From: CAZCTC01 sp964501335
GTDB lineage: Bacteria; Chloroflexota; Anaerolineae; B4-G1; SLSP01
Assembly (NCBI GenBank): GCA_964501335.1
Contig: CAZCTC010000023.1
Coordinates: 1 to 64,000 of the forward strand
Reading direction: 5' to 3'
Length of the DNA: 64,000 bases
This document shows, piece after piece, positions 8,304 through 16,509 of this stretch; the stretch's first letter is position 1, and each line of letters opens with the position of its first letter. Below the pieces are notes generated by a model. That model was not told the DNA's origin. It searched no databases and was given only the letters and a program-made list of their open reading frames with translations. Position numbers and translations under genes: made by a program.

Positions 8304-8383
8304 CCCCCTCCTTCCCCCACAGAGCAGTCGTCATTCGGAAACCGGATCCCCGTTCCCGCATGTTCGTTGGGGGAAGGAGGGGG
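8304..8383. repeat. Long-loop C-rich/G-rich palindrome
   Basis: CCCCCTCCTTCCCCCA (8304-8319) pairs perfectly with 8368-8383 around a 48-base loop. It follows directly after a composite element. Similar C-rich/G-rich pairs occur at 8718-8807 and within the 154-bp tandem repeat at 11297-11641. Confidence 0.75.
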
Positions 8384-8644
8384 CCGGGGGGAGGATGAGG
8401 GCCAACAAGATGGCCCTGACAACCCATTTTCATCCTTCAGGGTGCCGCCCCTACGCGAACACCCCCAATGTAGGGGCGCCCCTGCGTGGGCGCCCTAAAC
8501 CAGCCTTGTAAAACCATTTCTGTTAAAACCTGCCTGGCGTGTCCCGCCCTTATGAGCGCTAACAAACACCTTACGCCCCGCAAATGATCTTTTCCCGGTC
8601 AAAGGCGTCGCGCGGTGCGAAGCAGGCAGAGAGATTTTTTATTT

Positions 8645-8680
8645 ATGTTTTCGCGCGCATCAGAATGCGCGCGAAAACAT
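8645..8680. repeat. Palindrome, GCGCGCAT stem type
   Basis: Arms ATGTTTTCGCGCGCAT (8645-8660) and ATGCGCGCGAAAACAT (8665-8680), perfect 16 bp, loop CAGA, with the full upstream flank (CCCGCAAATGATCTTTTCC to GCAGGCAGAGAG, about 8577-8632). Confidence 0.85.
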
Positions 8681-8717
8681 GGCTTTTTCCAGAAACCTCC
8701 AATTAACGCACTCTGAA

Positions 8718-8807
8718 CCCCTCTCCCTCACCCTACAGCAAACGGTTCGCCACAACGACATCTCAAGCAAAACAACGGCAAGCCTTTACAACTGCATGGG
8801 AGAGGGG
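8718..8807. repeat. Long-loop C-rich/G-rich palindrome
   Basis: CCCCTCTCCC (8718-8727) pairs with GGGAGAGGGG (8798-8807) around a 70-base loop; further C-rich and G-rich sequence extends both sides with imperfect pairing. Confidence 0.65.
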
Positions 8808-8936
8808 CAGGGGTGAGGGCTCAGCGCGAAAACATAGGCCTTTTCCAGAAACCCAACCGACAGGATGAGGGCCAACACCAGCCCGCGAAAACACAGGCAT
8901 TTTGCTGTCTGCTTTCTACTGTCTACCTTCCCGTGG

Positions 8937-8950
8937 TATACTTGCCCCCA
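8937..8950 (+). promoter_or_regulatory. Minus-10 box placing recD2 on a leaderless mRNA
   Basis: TATACT (8937-8942) ends seven bases before the ATG at 8950, where a transcript would be expected to begin. No Shine-Dalgarno sequence precedes the ATG. Together these suggest a leaderless message. The minus-35 region is poor, so confidence is modest. Confidence 0.5.
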
Positions 8951-11184
8951 TGGATTTCAAATCGTCGCCCGAACGCCCGGCCGCGCCGCTGCAAACCCTG
9001 GAAGGCGTCATCGAACGCATCACCTTCCAAAACGAAGAGAACGGCTACACCGTAGCCCGCCTCATTCCCCGCGGCTACGGCAACGAAGTCACCGTCATCG
9101 GCACCCTCACCGGCGTCTCCGTCGGAGAATCCGTCAGCCTGCGCGGCTACTGGATTCAACATCCCACCTACGGCCGCCAGTTTGAAATCCGCTTCTTCAC
9201 CGTCCAGCTCCCCGCCACCGTTGAAGGAATGCGCAAATACCTCGGCAGCGGCCTGATCAAAGGCATCGGCCCGGCCACCGCCCGCCGCATCGTCGACTAC
9301 TTCGGCATGGATACCCTCACCGTCATCGAAAGCGCCCCCCAACGCCTGCATGAAGTCTCCGGCATCGGCGACAAACGCATCGAATGGATCACCCGCGCCT
9401 GGGAAGAACAGAAACAGATCAAAGAATTGATGTTCTTCCTTCAGGGACACGGCGTCAGCACCAGCCTGGCCGTCAAAATCTTCCGCCACTACAAAGACGA
9501 AGCCATGCACATCGTCCAGACCGATCCTTACCGCCTGGCCCGGGATGTCTACGGCATCGGCTTCAAAACCGCCGATAAGATCGCCCAGAAGCTCGGCATC
9601 GCTCCCAACGCCCCGGAACGCCTGCAAGCCGGCCTGCGCCACGCCCTGGGCACCCTCTCCGACGAAGGCCACTGCTTCGCCACCCGCGACCAACTGCTGC
9701 TGGCCGCCGCTGAACTGCTCGAAGTCCCGGCGGCCGAATGCGCCGTTCCCCTCGACACCCTGCTGACCATGGAAGAACTGATCGCCGACGACGACGCGAT
9801 CTACCTGCCGCCCTTCTATCATGCCGAACGCAACGTCGCCAATCGCATCGCCCAACTGCTCACCACTTCCCAGGACCGCCTGAGCAATTTCCAGAACACC
9901 GATTGGGACCGCGCCTGGGCCTGGCTGGAAAAACAAAATCCGCTGCGTCTCACCGATACCCAAAAAGCCGCCGTGCAAATGGCCCTCACCTCCCGGGTGA
10001 GCGTCATCACCGGCGGCCCCGGCACCGGAAAAAGCACCATCGTCGGCAGCCTGATCCGGCTGCTCCAGACCCGCCAGGGCATCGTCCGGCTGGCCGCCCC
10101 CACCGGCCGGGCCGCCAAACGGCTCAGCGAAACCACCGGCCTGGAGGCCCAAACCCTCCACCGCCTGCTGGAATTCAGCCCCAACAACGGCAATACCTTT
10201 CTGCGCGACCGCGAAAATCCCCTCGACGCCGATCTGGTCGTCGTGGACGAATCCTCCATGCTCGATCTGCTGCTCACCAACCATCTGCTCAAAGCGCTCT
10301 CCAACGGCACCCACCTGCTCTTCGTCGGCGATGTCGATCAGTTGCCTTCTGTGGGAGCCGGCAACGTCCTCCACGATCTGATCGCCGGCGAGGTCGTCCC
10401 CGTGACCCGGCTGGAAACCATCTTCCGGCAGGCCGAAGACAGCGCCATCATCCTCAACGCCCACCGCATCAACCGCGGCGAATTGCCCTTGACCTCCAAA
10501 GAGATCCAGGATTTCTTTATGTTCAAGGAGCCCGATCCCGAAAAAGCCGCCGCCCTCATCCTCGATCTGGTCGCCGAACGGATCCCGCGCCGCTTCGGCG
10601 CCGACCCGCAGACCGACATCCAGATCCTCAGTCCGATGCACCACGGCATCGTCGGCGTCGCCGAATTGAACCGCCGCCTGCAAGAACGGCTCAATCCCCC
10701 CGGGCCCGGCAAAGCCGAAATCAATCACGGCAGCCGCCTCTTCCGCGTCGGAGATCGGGTGCTCCAGCTGCGCAACAACTACGACAAACAGATTTTCAAC
10801 GGGGATTTAGGGCGAATGATCGCCATCGACCTGGAGGAACAACTGGCCACCGTGGATTACGAGGGGATCAACGTGGATTACGACTTCAGCGAATTGGACG
10901 AACTGACGCACGCCTACGCCTTGAGCATCCACAAATCCCAGGGATCGGAATTTCCCATCGTCGTCATCCCCCTGCTGACCCAACACTACATGATGCTCCA
11001 GCGCAATTTACTCTACACCGGCGTGACCCGGGCCCGCAAGCGCGTCGTCCTGGTCGGCAGCTGGCAGGCCGTCGCCATGGCCGTCAAAAACCACCGCGTC
11101 ACGGAACGCAACACCCGCCTGGCCGAACGATTAAAAACGGCCTGCGGCAAACGCCCTCCCGAACTCCCGAAAAAACCTTCTTGA
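8950..11184 (+). CDS. recD2: RecD2-type ATP-dependent DNA helicase
   Basis: A 744-residue SF1B 5'-3' helicase of the RecD2 class (RecD-like, without RecBC). An N-terminal OB-like domain (about 10-95) and helix-hairpin-helix repeats (GLIKGIGPATARRI, VSGIGDKRI, VYGIGFKTADKI) come before the motor. Walker A GGPGTGKS is at 355-362 and the Walker B-like VVVDESSM near 430, followed by GDVDQLPSVG; the C-terminal UvrD_C_2 part contains HAYALSIHKSQGSEF and YTGVTRARK. MDFKSS was taken as the start because a TATACT box lies just before it; 16 upstream codons are possible but start inside the promoter. It stands alone between repeat regions. Role in family members: replication-fork and recombination repair. 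Confidence 0.95.
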   Translation: MDFKSSPERPAAPLQTLEGVIERITFQNEENGYTVARLIPRGYGNEVTVIGTLTGVSVGESVSLRGYWIQHPTYGRQFEIRFFTVQLPATVEGMRKYLGSGLIKGIGPATARRIVDYFGMDTLTVIESAPQRLHEVSGIGDKRIEWITRAWEEQKQIKELMFFLQGHGVSTSLAVKIFRHYKDEAMHIVQTDPYRLARDVYGIGFKTADKIAQKLGIAPNAPERLQAGLRHALGTLSDEGHCFATRDQLLLAAAELLEVPAAECAVPLDTLLTMEELIADDDAIYLPPFYHAERNVANRIAQLLTTSQDRLSNFQNTDWDRAWAWLEKQNPLRLTDTQKAAVQMALTSRVSVITGGPGTGKSTIVGSLIRLLQTRQGIVRLAAPTGRAAKRLSETTGLEAQTLHRLLEFSPNNGNTFLRDRENPLDADLVVVDESSMLDLLLTNHLLKALSNGTHLLFVGDVDQLPSVGAGNVLHDLIAGEVVPVTRLETIFRQAEDSAIILNAHRINRGELPLTSKEIQDFFMFKEPDPEKAAALILDLVAERIPRRFGADPQTDIQILSPMHHGIVGVAELNRRLQERLNPPGPGKAEINHGSRLFRVGDRVLQLRNNYDKQIFNGDLGRMIAIDLEEQLATVDYEGINVDYDFSELDELTHAYALSIHKSQGSEFPIVVIPLLTQHYMMLQRNLLYTGVTRARKRVVLVGSWQAVAMAVKNHRVTERNTRLAERLKTACGKRPPELPKKPS

Positions 11185-11273
11185 AAATAAAACCCCGGGC
11201 TTTGTAGCATCCCGCAAATAGCACTTTTCCTGTAAGGTGCGCCGCGCTGGATCGGGGGAGAGTTTTTTATTTA

Positions 11274-11307
11274 TGTTTTTGCGCGCCTTCTGAGGCGCGC
11301 AAAAACA
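11274..11307. repeat. Palindrome, GCGCGCCT stem type
   Basis: Arms TGTTTTTGCGCGCCT (11274-11288) and AGGCGCGCAAAAACA (11293-11307), perfect 15 bp, loop TCTG. The flanks are in forward orientation, but the loop is the reverse complement of the usual CAGA. Confidence 0.85.
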
Positions 11308-11641
11308 GGGCCTTTTCCAGAACCGCCCCGGCGACGTTCTCTGAGCCCGCCCCCTCACCTCCATGCCGGCCAGATATCTTCACCAGGAATCTCCTGAAAG
11401 CGCATCGGGCCTGTACCACGGCATGGGGGAGGGATGGGGAGGGGGCCAACGCGCAAAAACAGGGCCTTTTCCAGAACCGCCCCGGCGACGTTCTCTGAGC
11501 CCGCCCCCTCACCTCCATGCCGGCCAGATATCTTCACCAGGAATCTCCTGAAAGCGCATCGGGCCTGTACCACGGCATGGGGGAGGGATGGGGAGGGGGC
11601 CAACGCGCAAAAACAGGGCCTTTTCCAGAACCGCCCCGGCG
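11297..11641. repeat. 154-bp tandem duplication (2.2 copies)
   Basis: Unit 1 is 11297-11450, unit 2 is 11451-11604 and a 37-base third start is 11605-11641. Each unit runs from GCGCAAAAACAGGGCC through a C-rich/G-rich long-loop palindrome to GGGGGCCAAC. The copies appear identical, so the duplication is recent or under conversion. Confidence 0.9.
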
Positions 11642-11688
11642 CACCAATCTCCCCGACCAACAAATCATTCCCTGTCAGGGTTTACGTT

Positions 11689-12837
11689 TCACTCCCCCAC
11701 CCAATCGATCACCTCGATCTCCGGCGGGCAGAAAAGCCGCACCCGCGGCGCAATCAGCCCCTCCATCCCCACCCCCCGGCTCACATAAGCCGTCATAGCC
11801 TCGACTTTGTACAAGCCCATCGCATACTTCCGCCCGTAAATCGAAGGCGTCCACAGCGCCCCGATCAGCGGCACCTGGATCTGCCCGCCATGCATATGGC
11901 CCGCCAGATAAAGGTCCACCCCGACGGCCGCGGCATCTTCGATCAGATCCGGCGTGTGATAAAGCATCACCGTCGCGCTTCCCGCCGGAATTTCGGCGCT
12001 CGCCGCCTGGAAAGCCTTCCGATCCCGCCGCTCCGGATCGGCATCTTTATGGTTAAAGTCGCTGATCCCCAGCAGATAAAGCCGGTTCTCTCCCACCTGC
12101 ACCGCTTTCACTTCATCGTCCAGAACCGCAACTCGCAATCCATCAAACAACTCCCGCGTCCGCGTCGGATCCTCCACCGTCCCATCCACCGCGTAGATCC
12201 CATAACGGGCCTTTAAAGCCCCGATCATACTTCGGAAATCGCGCGTGGCCGTCTCATCCCACAAATAAGAAAGGTTCAAATAATCGCCCGTCAACAAAAT
12301 CAGATCCGGCTCCAGCGCATTGACCCGTTCGACCAGCGCTCTTTCCCGGGCCGTCGTCCGCTCCACATGCAGATCCGTCAGATGGACAATCCGCACCCGG
12401 GTTCCTGGCTCCAGTTTTGCCGACGGAAGCTCCAGATGCGTCGTCTGCAAAGCCAACGGCTCGACATAAAAGGCATCCACCAGAAAACCATACACAACCA
12501 GATTCAACACCACCAGCAATCCCAACCCACCTTGCAACCAGCGAGGAGAAAGCCCTGGCCGCCGACGCAACACCGCCCGTAAAATCCATATTCCCACCAG
12601 AACGATGACGATCCGCAGGCAGAGCATAAGGGCCCAGGTAGCGAAAGGATCTCCGTACGAAATCCCCCCTTGAGGCAACAACCAGAAAATCAGCAAATCA
12701 ATTCCGGTCATCAGCCCAAAACCAATAGAGGCACCCATACCCCAGGGCTTCAACTGGGACACAGAACGAAAAATCTGCCAGATACCCCCCAGACATAACA
12801 GCCACCACCCCCAAGTCATCCCGGTACAAATCTCCAT
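11689..12837 (-). CDS. Membrane metallophosphoesterase (paralogue 3 of 3)
   Basis: A 382-residue calcineurin-like phosphoesterase of the YkuE type, with about four N-terminal membrane helices (1-125) and a phosphoesterase domain (about 145-380). Seen motifs: HLTDLHVERTT (DxH), LTGDYLN, MLYHTPDL and YLAGHMHGGQI (GHxH). The usual GNH[DE] is replaced by VDGTVED, so the metal-ligand Asn and the catalytic His are absent, as in both paralogues. Relatives act on phospholipid or UDP-lipid pyrophosphates; the substrate here is unknown. AGGAG lies 10 bases upstream of the ATG, inside the preceding gene. It is the last of three tandem genes. Confidence 0.88.
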   Translation of the reverse strand: MEICTGMTWGWWLLCLGGIWQIFRSVSQLKPWGMGASIGFGLMTGIDLLIFWLLPQGGISYGDPFATWALMLCLRIVIVLVGIWILRAVLRRRPGLSPRWLQGGLGLLVVLNLVVYGFLVDAFYVEPLALQTTHLELPSAKLEPGTRVRIVHLTDLHVERTTARERALVERVNALEPDLILLTGDYLNLSYLWDETATRDFRSMIGALKARYGIYAVDGTVEDPTRTRELFDGLRVAVLDDEVKAVQVGENRLYLLGISDFNHKDADPERRDRKAFQAASAEIPAGSATVMLYHTPDLIEDAAAVGVDLYLAGHMHGGQIQVPLIGALWTPSIYGRKYAMGLYKVEAMTAYVSRGVGMEGLIAPRVRLFCPPEIEVIDWVGE

Positions 12838-12840
12838 CTT

Positions 12841-13992
12841 CTATGGCTCCTGATTCTGTAAATCTACCACGACGATCTCCGGAGGGCAAAGGAACCTCAC
12901 GCGAGGCATGATACTCCCTTCCAACCCGATACCCCGACTGACATATAGGTGCGTGGAATCGGAAAGATACGCCCCCATTTCATACTGCTTGCCGTACCGG
13001 GAGAAAGTCAACAGCGCCCCATAAAACGGCAGCCGGATCTGACCACCGTGCGTATGGCCCGCCAGATAGAAATCCACCTTCAGTTCGGCCGCTTCGGGCA
13101 TCAAATCCGGCGTGTGATAGAACAAAACCGTCGGCGCGCCGGCCGGAACATCGGCCATCACCGCCTTCAACGCCACGACATCCAGCTCCGCCGGCCGGCG
13201 ATTGGAAATCCCCACCAGATAGAGCCGATTCTCTCCCACCTGCACCGGCTTAACTTCGTCGTCCAATACAGTGATATCCAGCCCGGCCACCAGCTCACGT
13301 AACTCCTCCGGACTTTCTATTGTCCCATCGACGGCATAAATACCATACCGCGCATGCAACGCCCCCAACACCTCCCGCAAATCCGCTTTCGCCCTGGCAT
13401 CCTGCAAATAAGAAAGGTTCAAATAATCGCCCGTCACCAGAATCAGATCCGGTTCCAACGCATTGACCCGTTCGATCATCTCTCTTTCCCGGGCCGTCGT
13501 CCGCTCCATATGCAAATCCGTCAAATGGACAATCCGTAGCCGCGTCCCCGGCTCCAGTTTCGGCGAAGAAAGTTCCAGATGCGTCGTCTGCAAAGCCAAC
13601 GGCTCGACATAAAAAGCATCCACCTCAGCCGGATAGAGACTCAGGTTCAATATCAACAACAACCCCAGCGTCCCCCGCCGCCAACGGGGAGTAATTTTCA
13701 CACGCCAACGCAACAGATCCCGAAAAAAAGGGATCACAGCAAAGAACAGCACAACTCTCAACCCAAACAAACAGATCCAGGTAGAATAAAGCGGACCAAA
13801 AGAGATCCCCAACTGAGGCAAGAGCGCCAGCAACACCAGATCGATTCCTCCAAAAAGGGTCAACGCCATCCCCGCTCGCCGGGACCACAAGCGCAAATCT
13901 TCCATTGAATGCCAGCTCCCTACGATAAAACGGACGCCCAACACCCAACAGATCACCATCACCACAATCCAAACAAAAACGAAAACGAACAT
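12841..13992 (-). CDS. Membrane metallophosphoesterase (paralogue 2 of 3)
   Basis: 383 residues, with the architecture of its neighbours: hydrophobic N-terminus (MFVFVFVWIVVMVICW and three further segments), then a phosphoesterase domain with HLTDLHMERTT, VTGDYLN, LFYHTPDL and YLAGHTHGGQI. GNH[DE] is replaced by VDGTIES. The ATG at 13992 was chosen for AGGAG eight bases upstream; a longer frame to 14043 would overlap the preceding gene. There are 3 bases to the next gene and 5 to the previous one, so the three genes form one transcription unit. Close similarity to the 11689 gene in the domain core points to local duplication. Confidence 0.88.
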   Translation of the reverse strand: MFVFVFVWIVVMVICWVLGVRFIVGSWHSMEDLRLWSRRAGMALTLFGGIDLVLLALLPQLGISFGPLYSTWICLFGLRVVLFFAVIPFFRDLLRWRVKITPRWRRGTLGLLLILNLSLYPAEVDAFYVEPLALQTTHLELSSPKLEPGTRLRIVHLTDLHMERTTAREREMIERVNALEPDLILVTGDYLNLSYLQDARAKADLREVLGALHARYGIYAVDGTIESPEELRELVAGLDITVLDDEVKPVQVGENRLYLVGISNRRPAELDVVALKAVMADVPAGAPTVLFYHTPDLMPEAAELKVDFYLAGHTHGGQIRLPFYGALLTFSRYGKQYEMGAYLSDSTHLYVSRGIGLEGSIMPRVRFLCPPEIVVVDLQNQEP

Positions 13993-13997
13993 CGTCC

Positions 13998-15176
13998 TTA
14001 CTCCTGATTCAGTAAATCTACAACGACAATCTCCGGAGGGCAAAGAAAACGCGCTCGCGGCGCAAAGGCGCCTTCCAACCCCAGGCCTCGACTGACATAA
14101 AGCCGGGTCGAACCGGAAGTATAGACCCCTTGCTCGTATTGTTTGCCGTACCGGGAGAATGTCAGCAGCGCCCCATAGAGCGGCAGCCGGATCTGACCGC
14201 CGTGCGTATGTCCCGCCAGATAGAGATCCACCCCCGAGGCCGCCGCGCTCTCCATCAAATCCGGCATATGATAGAGCAGCACCGACATTTCCTCCGCCGG
14301 CACCCCTTGCATCAACGGGCCCACCTTGTTGGCATCCTGCAGCCCCCCATGATCGATATTCGACACACCGACCAGATAAATCACCCGGTCCCGCACCTCC
14401 ACCGCCCGCACTTCATCGTTCAGCAAAGTGATTTCCGGCAACCCTTGAATAAGCTCCGCCGCTCGCACCGGACTTTCCGTCGTCCCATTGACCATATAAA
14501 CGCCATAGGGAGCGTGTAATTGCGAAAACAGCGCCCGTAAATCAGCCGCAGCCGCAGGGTCATCCAGATAGGAGTAGTTCAAATAATCCCCCGTCAACAC
14601 AATCAAATCCGGCTTCAACTCATCGAGCAAAGGAATCAACGCCCGCTCCCGGGCGGTCGTGCGCTCCACATGGAGATCGCTCAATTGCACAATCCGAACC
14701 GCTGAACCCGGTTTCTCGAACGGAACTTCTAAACGAGTCACCCCCAACGAAAAGGGCTCCACGCAAAAACAATAAATCAGCCCGGCGGAAAGGATAAAAT
14801 TCAGCACCACCGTCAGCGCCAGTAACTGATCGGCAAACCGTTGAATCCTCACCCGCTTGAACCCCACCCGCATCATGCCCCCAAGAGCCCCGCTTCCCAG
14901 AAAAACCGCTATCCGTACCCCCCAGACAGCCCATAAAGACACTTTAAAATCACCGTAAGAAATCCCCCAAACCGGCAACGAAGCCAACACCACCCCATCC
15001 AGCCCCAAAAAGAGCGCCAGGATTAGAACACTCCACAACCATCGCCGCCGTAATTCCGGCGTCAATCCCCAAACCAATACCGCCATCATATAGCCCGCCG
15101 CCACCCCATAGATCAACTCTGGGATCAATCCCCCAAAAATAGCCTTCGTTACAGCATCCCGAATGATACTTAACAT
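13998..15176 (-). CDS. Membrane metallophosphoesterase (paralogue 1 of 3)
   Basis: 392 residues; first gene of the triplet and the most divergent copy. Membrane segments occupy about 20-140, then the phosphoesterase domain: QLSDLHVERTT, LTGDYLN, LLYHMPDL, YLAGHTHGGQI; the GNH[DE] site reads VNGTTES. The ATG at 15176 has AGGAG five bases upstream; the frame continues 39 codons further up into a composite repeat without support. The conserved loss of GNH in three copies, with all other metal ligands kept, argues for a distinct subfamily rather than decay. Confidence 0.88.
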   Translation of the reverse strand: MLSIIRDAVTKAIFGGLIPELIYGVAAGYMMAVLVWGLTPELRRRWLWSVLILALFLGLDGVVLASLPVWGISYGDFKVSLWAVWGVRIAVFLGSGALGGMMRVGFKRVRIQRFADQLLALTVVLNFILSAGLIYCFCVEPFSLGVTRLEVPFEKPGSAVRIVQLSDLHVERTTARERALIPLLDELKPDLIVLTGDYLNYSYLDDPAAAADLRALFSQLHAPYGVYMVNGTTESPVRAAELIQGLPEITLLNDEVRAVEVRDRVIYLVGVSNIDHGGLQDANKVGPLMQGVPAEEMSVLLYHMPDLMESAAASGVDLYLAGHTHGGQIRLPLYGALLTFSRYGKQYEQGVYTSGSTRLYVSRGLGLEGAFAPRARFLCPPEIVVVDLLNQE

Positions 15177-15618
15177 AACTTCTCCTGAAATTTCTATCTT
15201 GAAAATAGAGATCCCAAATGTGCGACGCACTATCGATCCATACAACCACCGATTCAAACGGCCCCAGGTGGGAACAAGTTCCCGCTCCCGCAAATAGCAC
15301 TTTCCCTGTCAAATATGCCGCGCGGTGCGAAGCCGGCAGAAAGTTTTTTTGTTTATGTTTTGGTGCGCATCAGAATGCGCACCAAAACATAGGTCTTTTC
15401 CAAAGCCGTCCCGGCAAAGCAGGCCATCTACTTTCTAAAAAAATTCTCATCCCTTCTTCTCTGTGCCCTCTGTGACTCTGTGGTGGAATCTCTTTTCCCC
15501 TTCGGGTGCCGCCCCCGACATGGCCTTTTGTGTTAAAATCCTCTTTCCTGAGCCCATTCGCTCCAGGATAGCGGAGAATCAAATTTTTGCAAAATCACCA
15601 AAAATGGTTAGATAAAAA
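15177..15618. other. Gene-free region with one composite repeat
   Basis: It carries the module start TCTTGAAAATAGAGATC (about 15190), CCCGCAAATAGCAC (about 15287), the palindrome at 15354-15391 and the CTTTTCCAAAGCCGTCCCGG tail. A possible promoter for the PAP2 gene (TTGCAA 15587-15592, TAGATA 15609-15614, 16-base spacer) ends four bases before its ATG. Confidence 0.65.
15354..15391. repeat. Palindrome, GGTGCGCAT stem type
   Basis: Arms TATGTTTTGGTGCGCAT (15354-15370) and ATGCGCACCAAAACATA (15375-15391), perfect 17 bp, loop CAGA. Confidence 0.87.
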
Positions 15619-16152
15619 ATGAATTTAGACTATCAATTGTTGATCCTCATCAACCGCGGTCTGGCCACCCCCTGGCTCGATGGCGTAATGCTCGCCTTTA
15701 CTTTGATAGGGTATCCCGAATTTCTGGCCCTGCTCCCCCTGCCGCTGCTGCGCCGCTACCAAAAGGAAAGCCTCTCTCTAATCCTGGGCATCGGACTGGC
15801 CACCCTGCTGGCCGTAGGACTGCAATTGCTCATCCAGCGCCCTCGCCCGATCGACACCCGCCAGCTCATCCCTCCCCCTCACTATCCTTCATTTCCCAGC
15901 GGACATGCCACCGGAGCCTTCGCCGACGCAACCTTGATCGCCGCCTTCTGGCCGCGCGCCCGCCGGCCCGCATACCTCATCGCCGGCTTGATCGCTTTCT
16001 CGCGCGTCTATCTGGGACTCCATTACCCGCTGGATATCCTCGGCGGCGCCCTGCTCGGCATCGCCGTCGGCCACTTCGTCCTTCACTTCATCACGCCCCA
16101 TCTGAACTTTAAAGATTATTTTTTCGGTAGCAGAAAACCGCTGAAAAAATGA
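15619..16152 (+). CDS. PAP2-family membrane phosphatase
   Basis: A 177-residue type-2 phosphatidic acid phosphatase. Five or six hydrophobic segments and the three family motifs are present: QLLIQRPRP (first motif, with Gln where Lys is usual), PSFPSGHAT near residues 91-99 and SRVYLGLHYPLD near 128-139 (catalytic Arg, His and Asp). Family members dephosphorylate phosphatidate or undecaprenyl pyrophosphate at the outer membrane leaflet. No good Shine-Dalgarno is visible; a weak promoter ends four bases upstream, so the mRNA may be leaderless. Proximity to three lipid-type phosphoesterase genes on the other strand may be meaningful. Confidence 0.88.
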   Translation: MNLDYQLLILINRGLATPWLDGVMLAFTLIGYPEFLALLPLPLLRRYQKESLSLILGIGLATLLAVGLQLLIQRPRPIDTRQLIPPPHYPSFPSGHATGAFADATLIAAFWPRARRPAYLIAGLIAFSRVYLGLHYPLDILGGALLGIAVGHFVLHFITPHLNFKDYFFGSRKPLKK

Positions 16153-16276
16153 ATAAATTTCCCCTGCCCGTGCGGTTGTTCGTTGGCCTGCTTAAAAGCC
16201 GATTTTTACATCCCGCAATAGCTGTTTTCCTGGTAAAAAAGCGACACGCAGGATGGAAGAAGAAAACTTTTTTGTT

Positions 16277-16314
16277 TATGTTTTCGCGGGCTTCGGAAAG
16301 CCCGCGAAAACATA
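16277..16314. repeat. Palindrome, CGCGGGCTT stem type
   Basis: Arms TATGTTTTCGCGGGCTT (16277-16293) and AAGCCCGCGAAAACATA (16298-16314), perfect 17 bp, loop CGGA. Confidence 0.87.
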
Positions 16315-16420
16315 GGCTTCTTTCTTCCGCTTTTCAGGGCTAACCGCACAAGTCGATTTTTCCTGTCTACTTTATACTATCTACTTCCCTCGAAACTTTT
16401 CCCATAAACGGGCGTATGAG

Positions 16421-16426
16421 TATAAT
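16421..16426 (+). promoter_or_regulatory. Minus-10 box upstream of the AIM24-like gene
   Basis: A perfect TATAAT 84 bases before the ATG at 16510. The minus-35 region (TTTTCC near 16398) is weak. Confidence 0.5.
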
Positions 16427-16509
16427 TGAGAAGTAACTTTTCCCATTACCTGTAAGTAACCCAAACCTATCCGTAAAATTAACAGAAACGTAACAGGAGA
16501 AAATACGGC

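Larger units (their letters stand above)
7603..8949. other. 1.3-kb repeat-filled intergenic region
   Basis: No gene was accepted. From left to right: the leader and promoter of the ATPase operon (7603-7805), three composite elements with palindromes at 7962, 8230 and 8645, two C-rich/G-rich long-loop palindromes (8304-8383 and 8718-8807), half-copies of the element tail (8823-8851 and 8881-8905) and the promoter of recD2. The apparent reading frames follow the repeats and have no ribosome sites. Confidence 0.7.
11185..11688. other. Repeat region between recD2 and the phosphoesterase genes
   Basis: No gene was accepted. It contains a composite element (flank TAGCATCCCGCAAATAGC at about 11206, palindrome 11274-11307) and a 154-bp tandem repeat. 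Apparent reading frames in both directions simply translate the repeat. Confidence 0.75.
16153..16509. other. Gene-free region with a full-length composite repeat and a promoter
   Basis: The element runs from about 16166 (CCGTGCGGTTG) to 16352 (CTAACCGCACAAGT) with its palindrome at 16277-16314. A TATAAT box for the downstream gene follows at 16421. Confidence 0.7.

Noticed and set aside
8718..8851. Insertion sequence or prophage remnant in the 7.8-8.9 kb region
   Set aside because: No transposase or integrase fragment is found in any frame; the region is made only of short palindromic repeats.
8923..10728. 601-codon reading frame on the minus strand opposite recD2
   Set aside because: It is a GC-rich shadow of recD2; the translation is a low-complexity G/D/A/F-rich string with no domain and no ribosome site.
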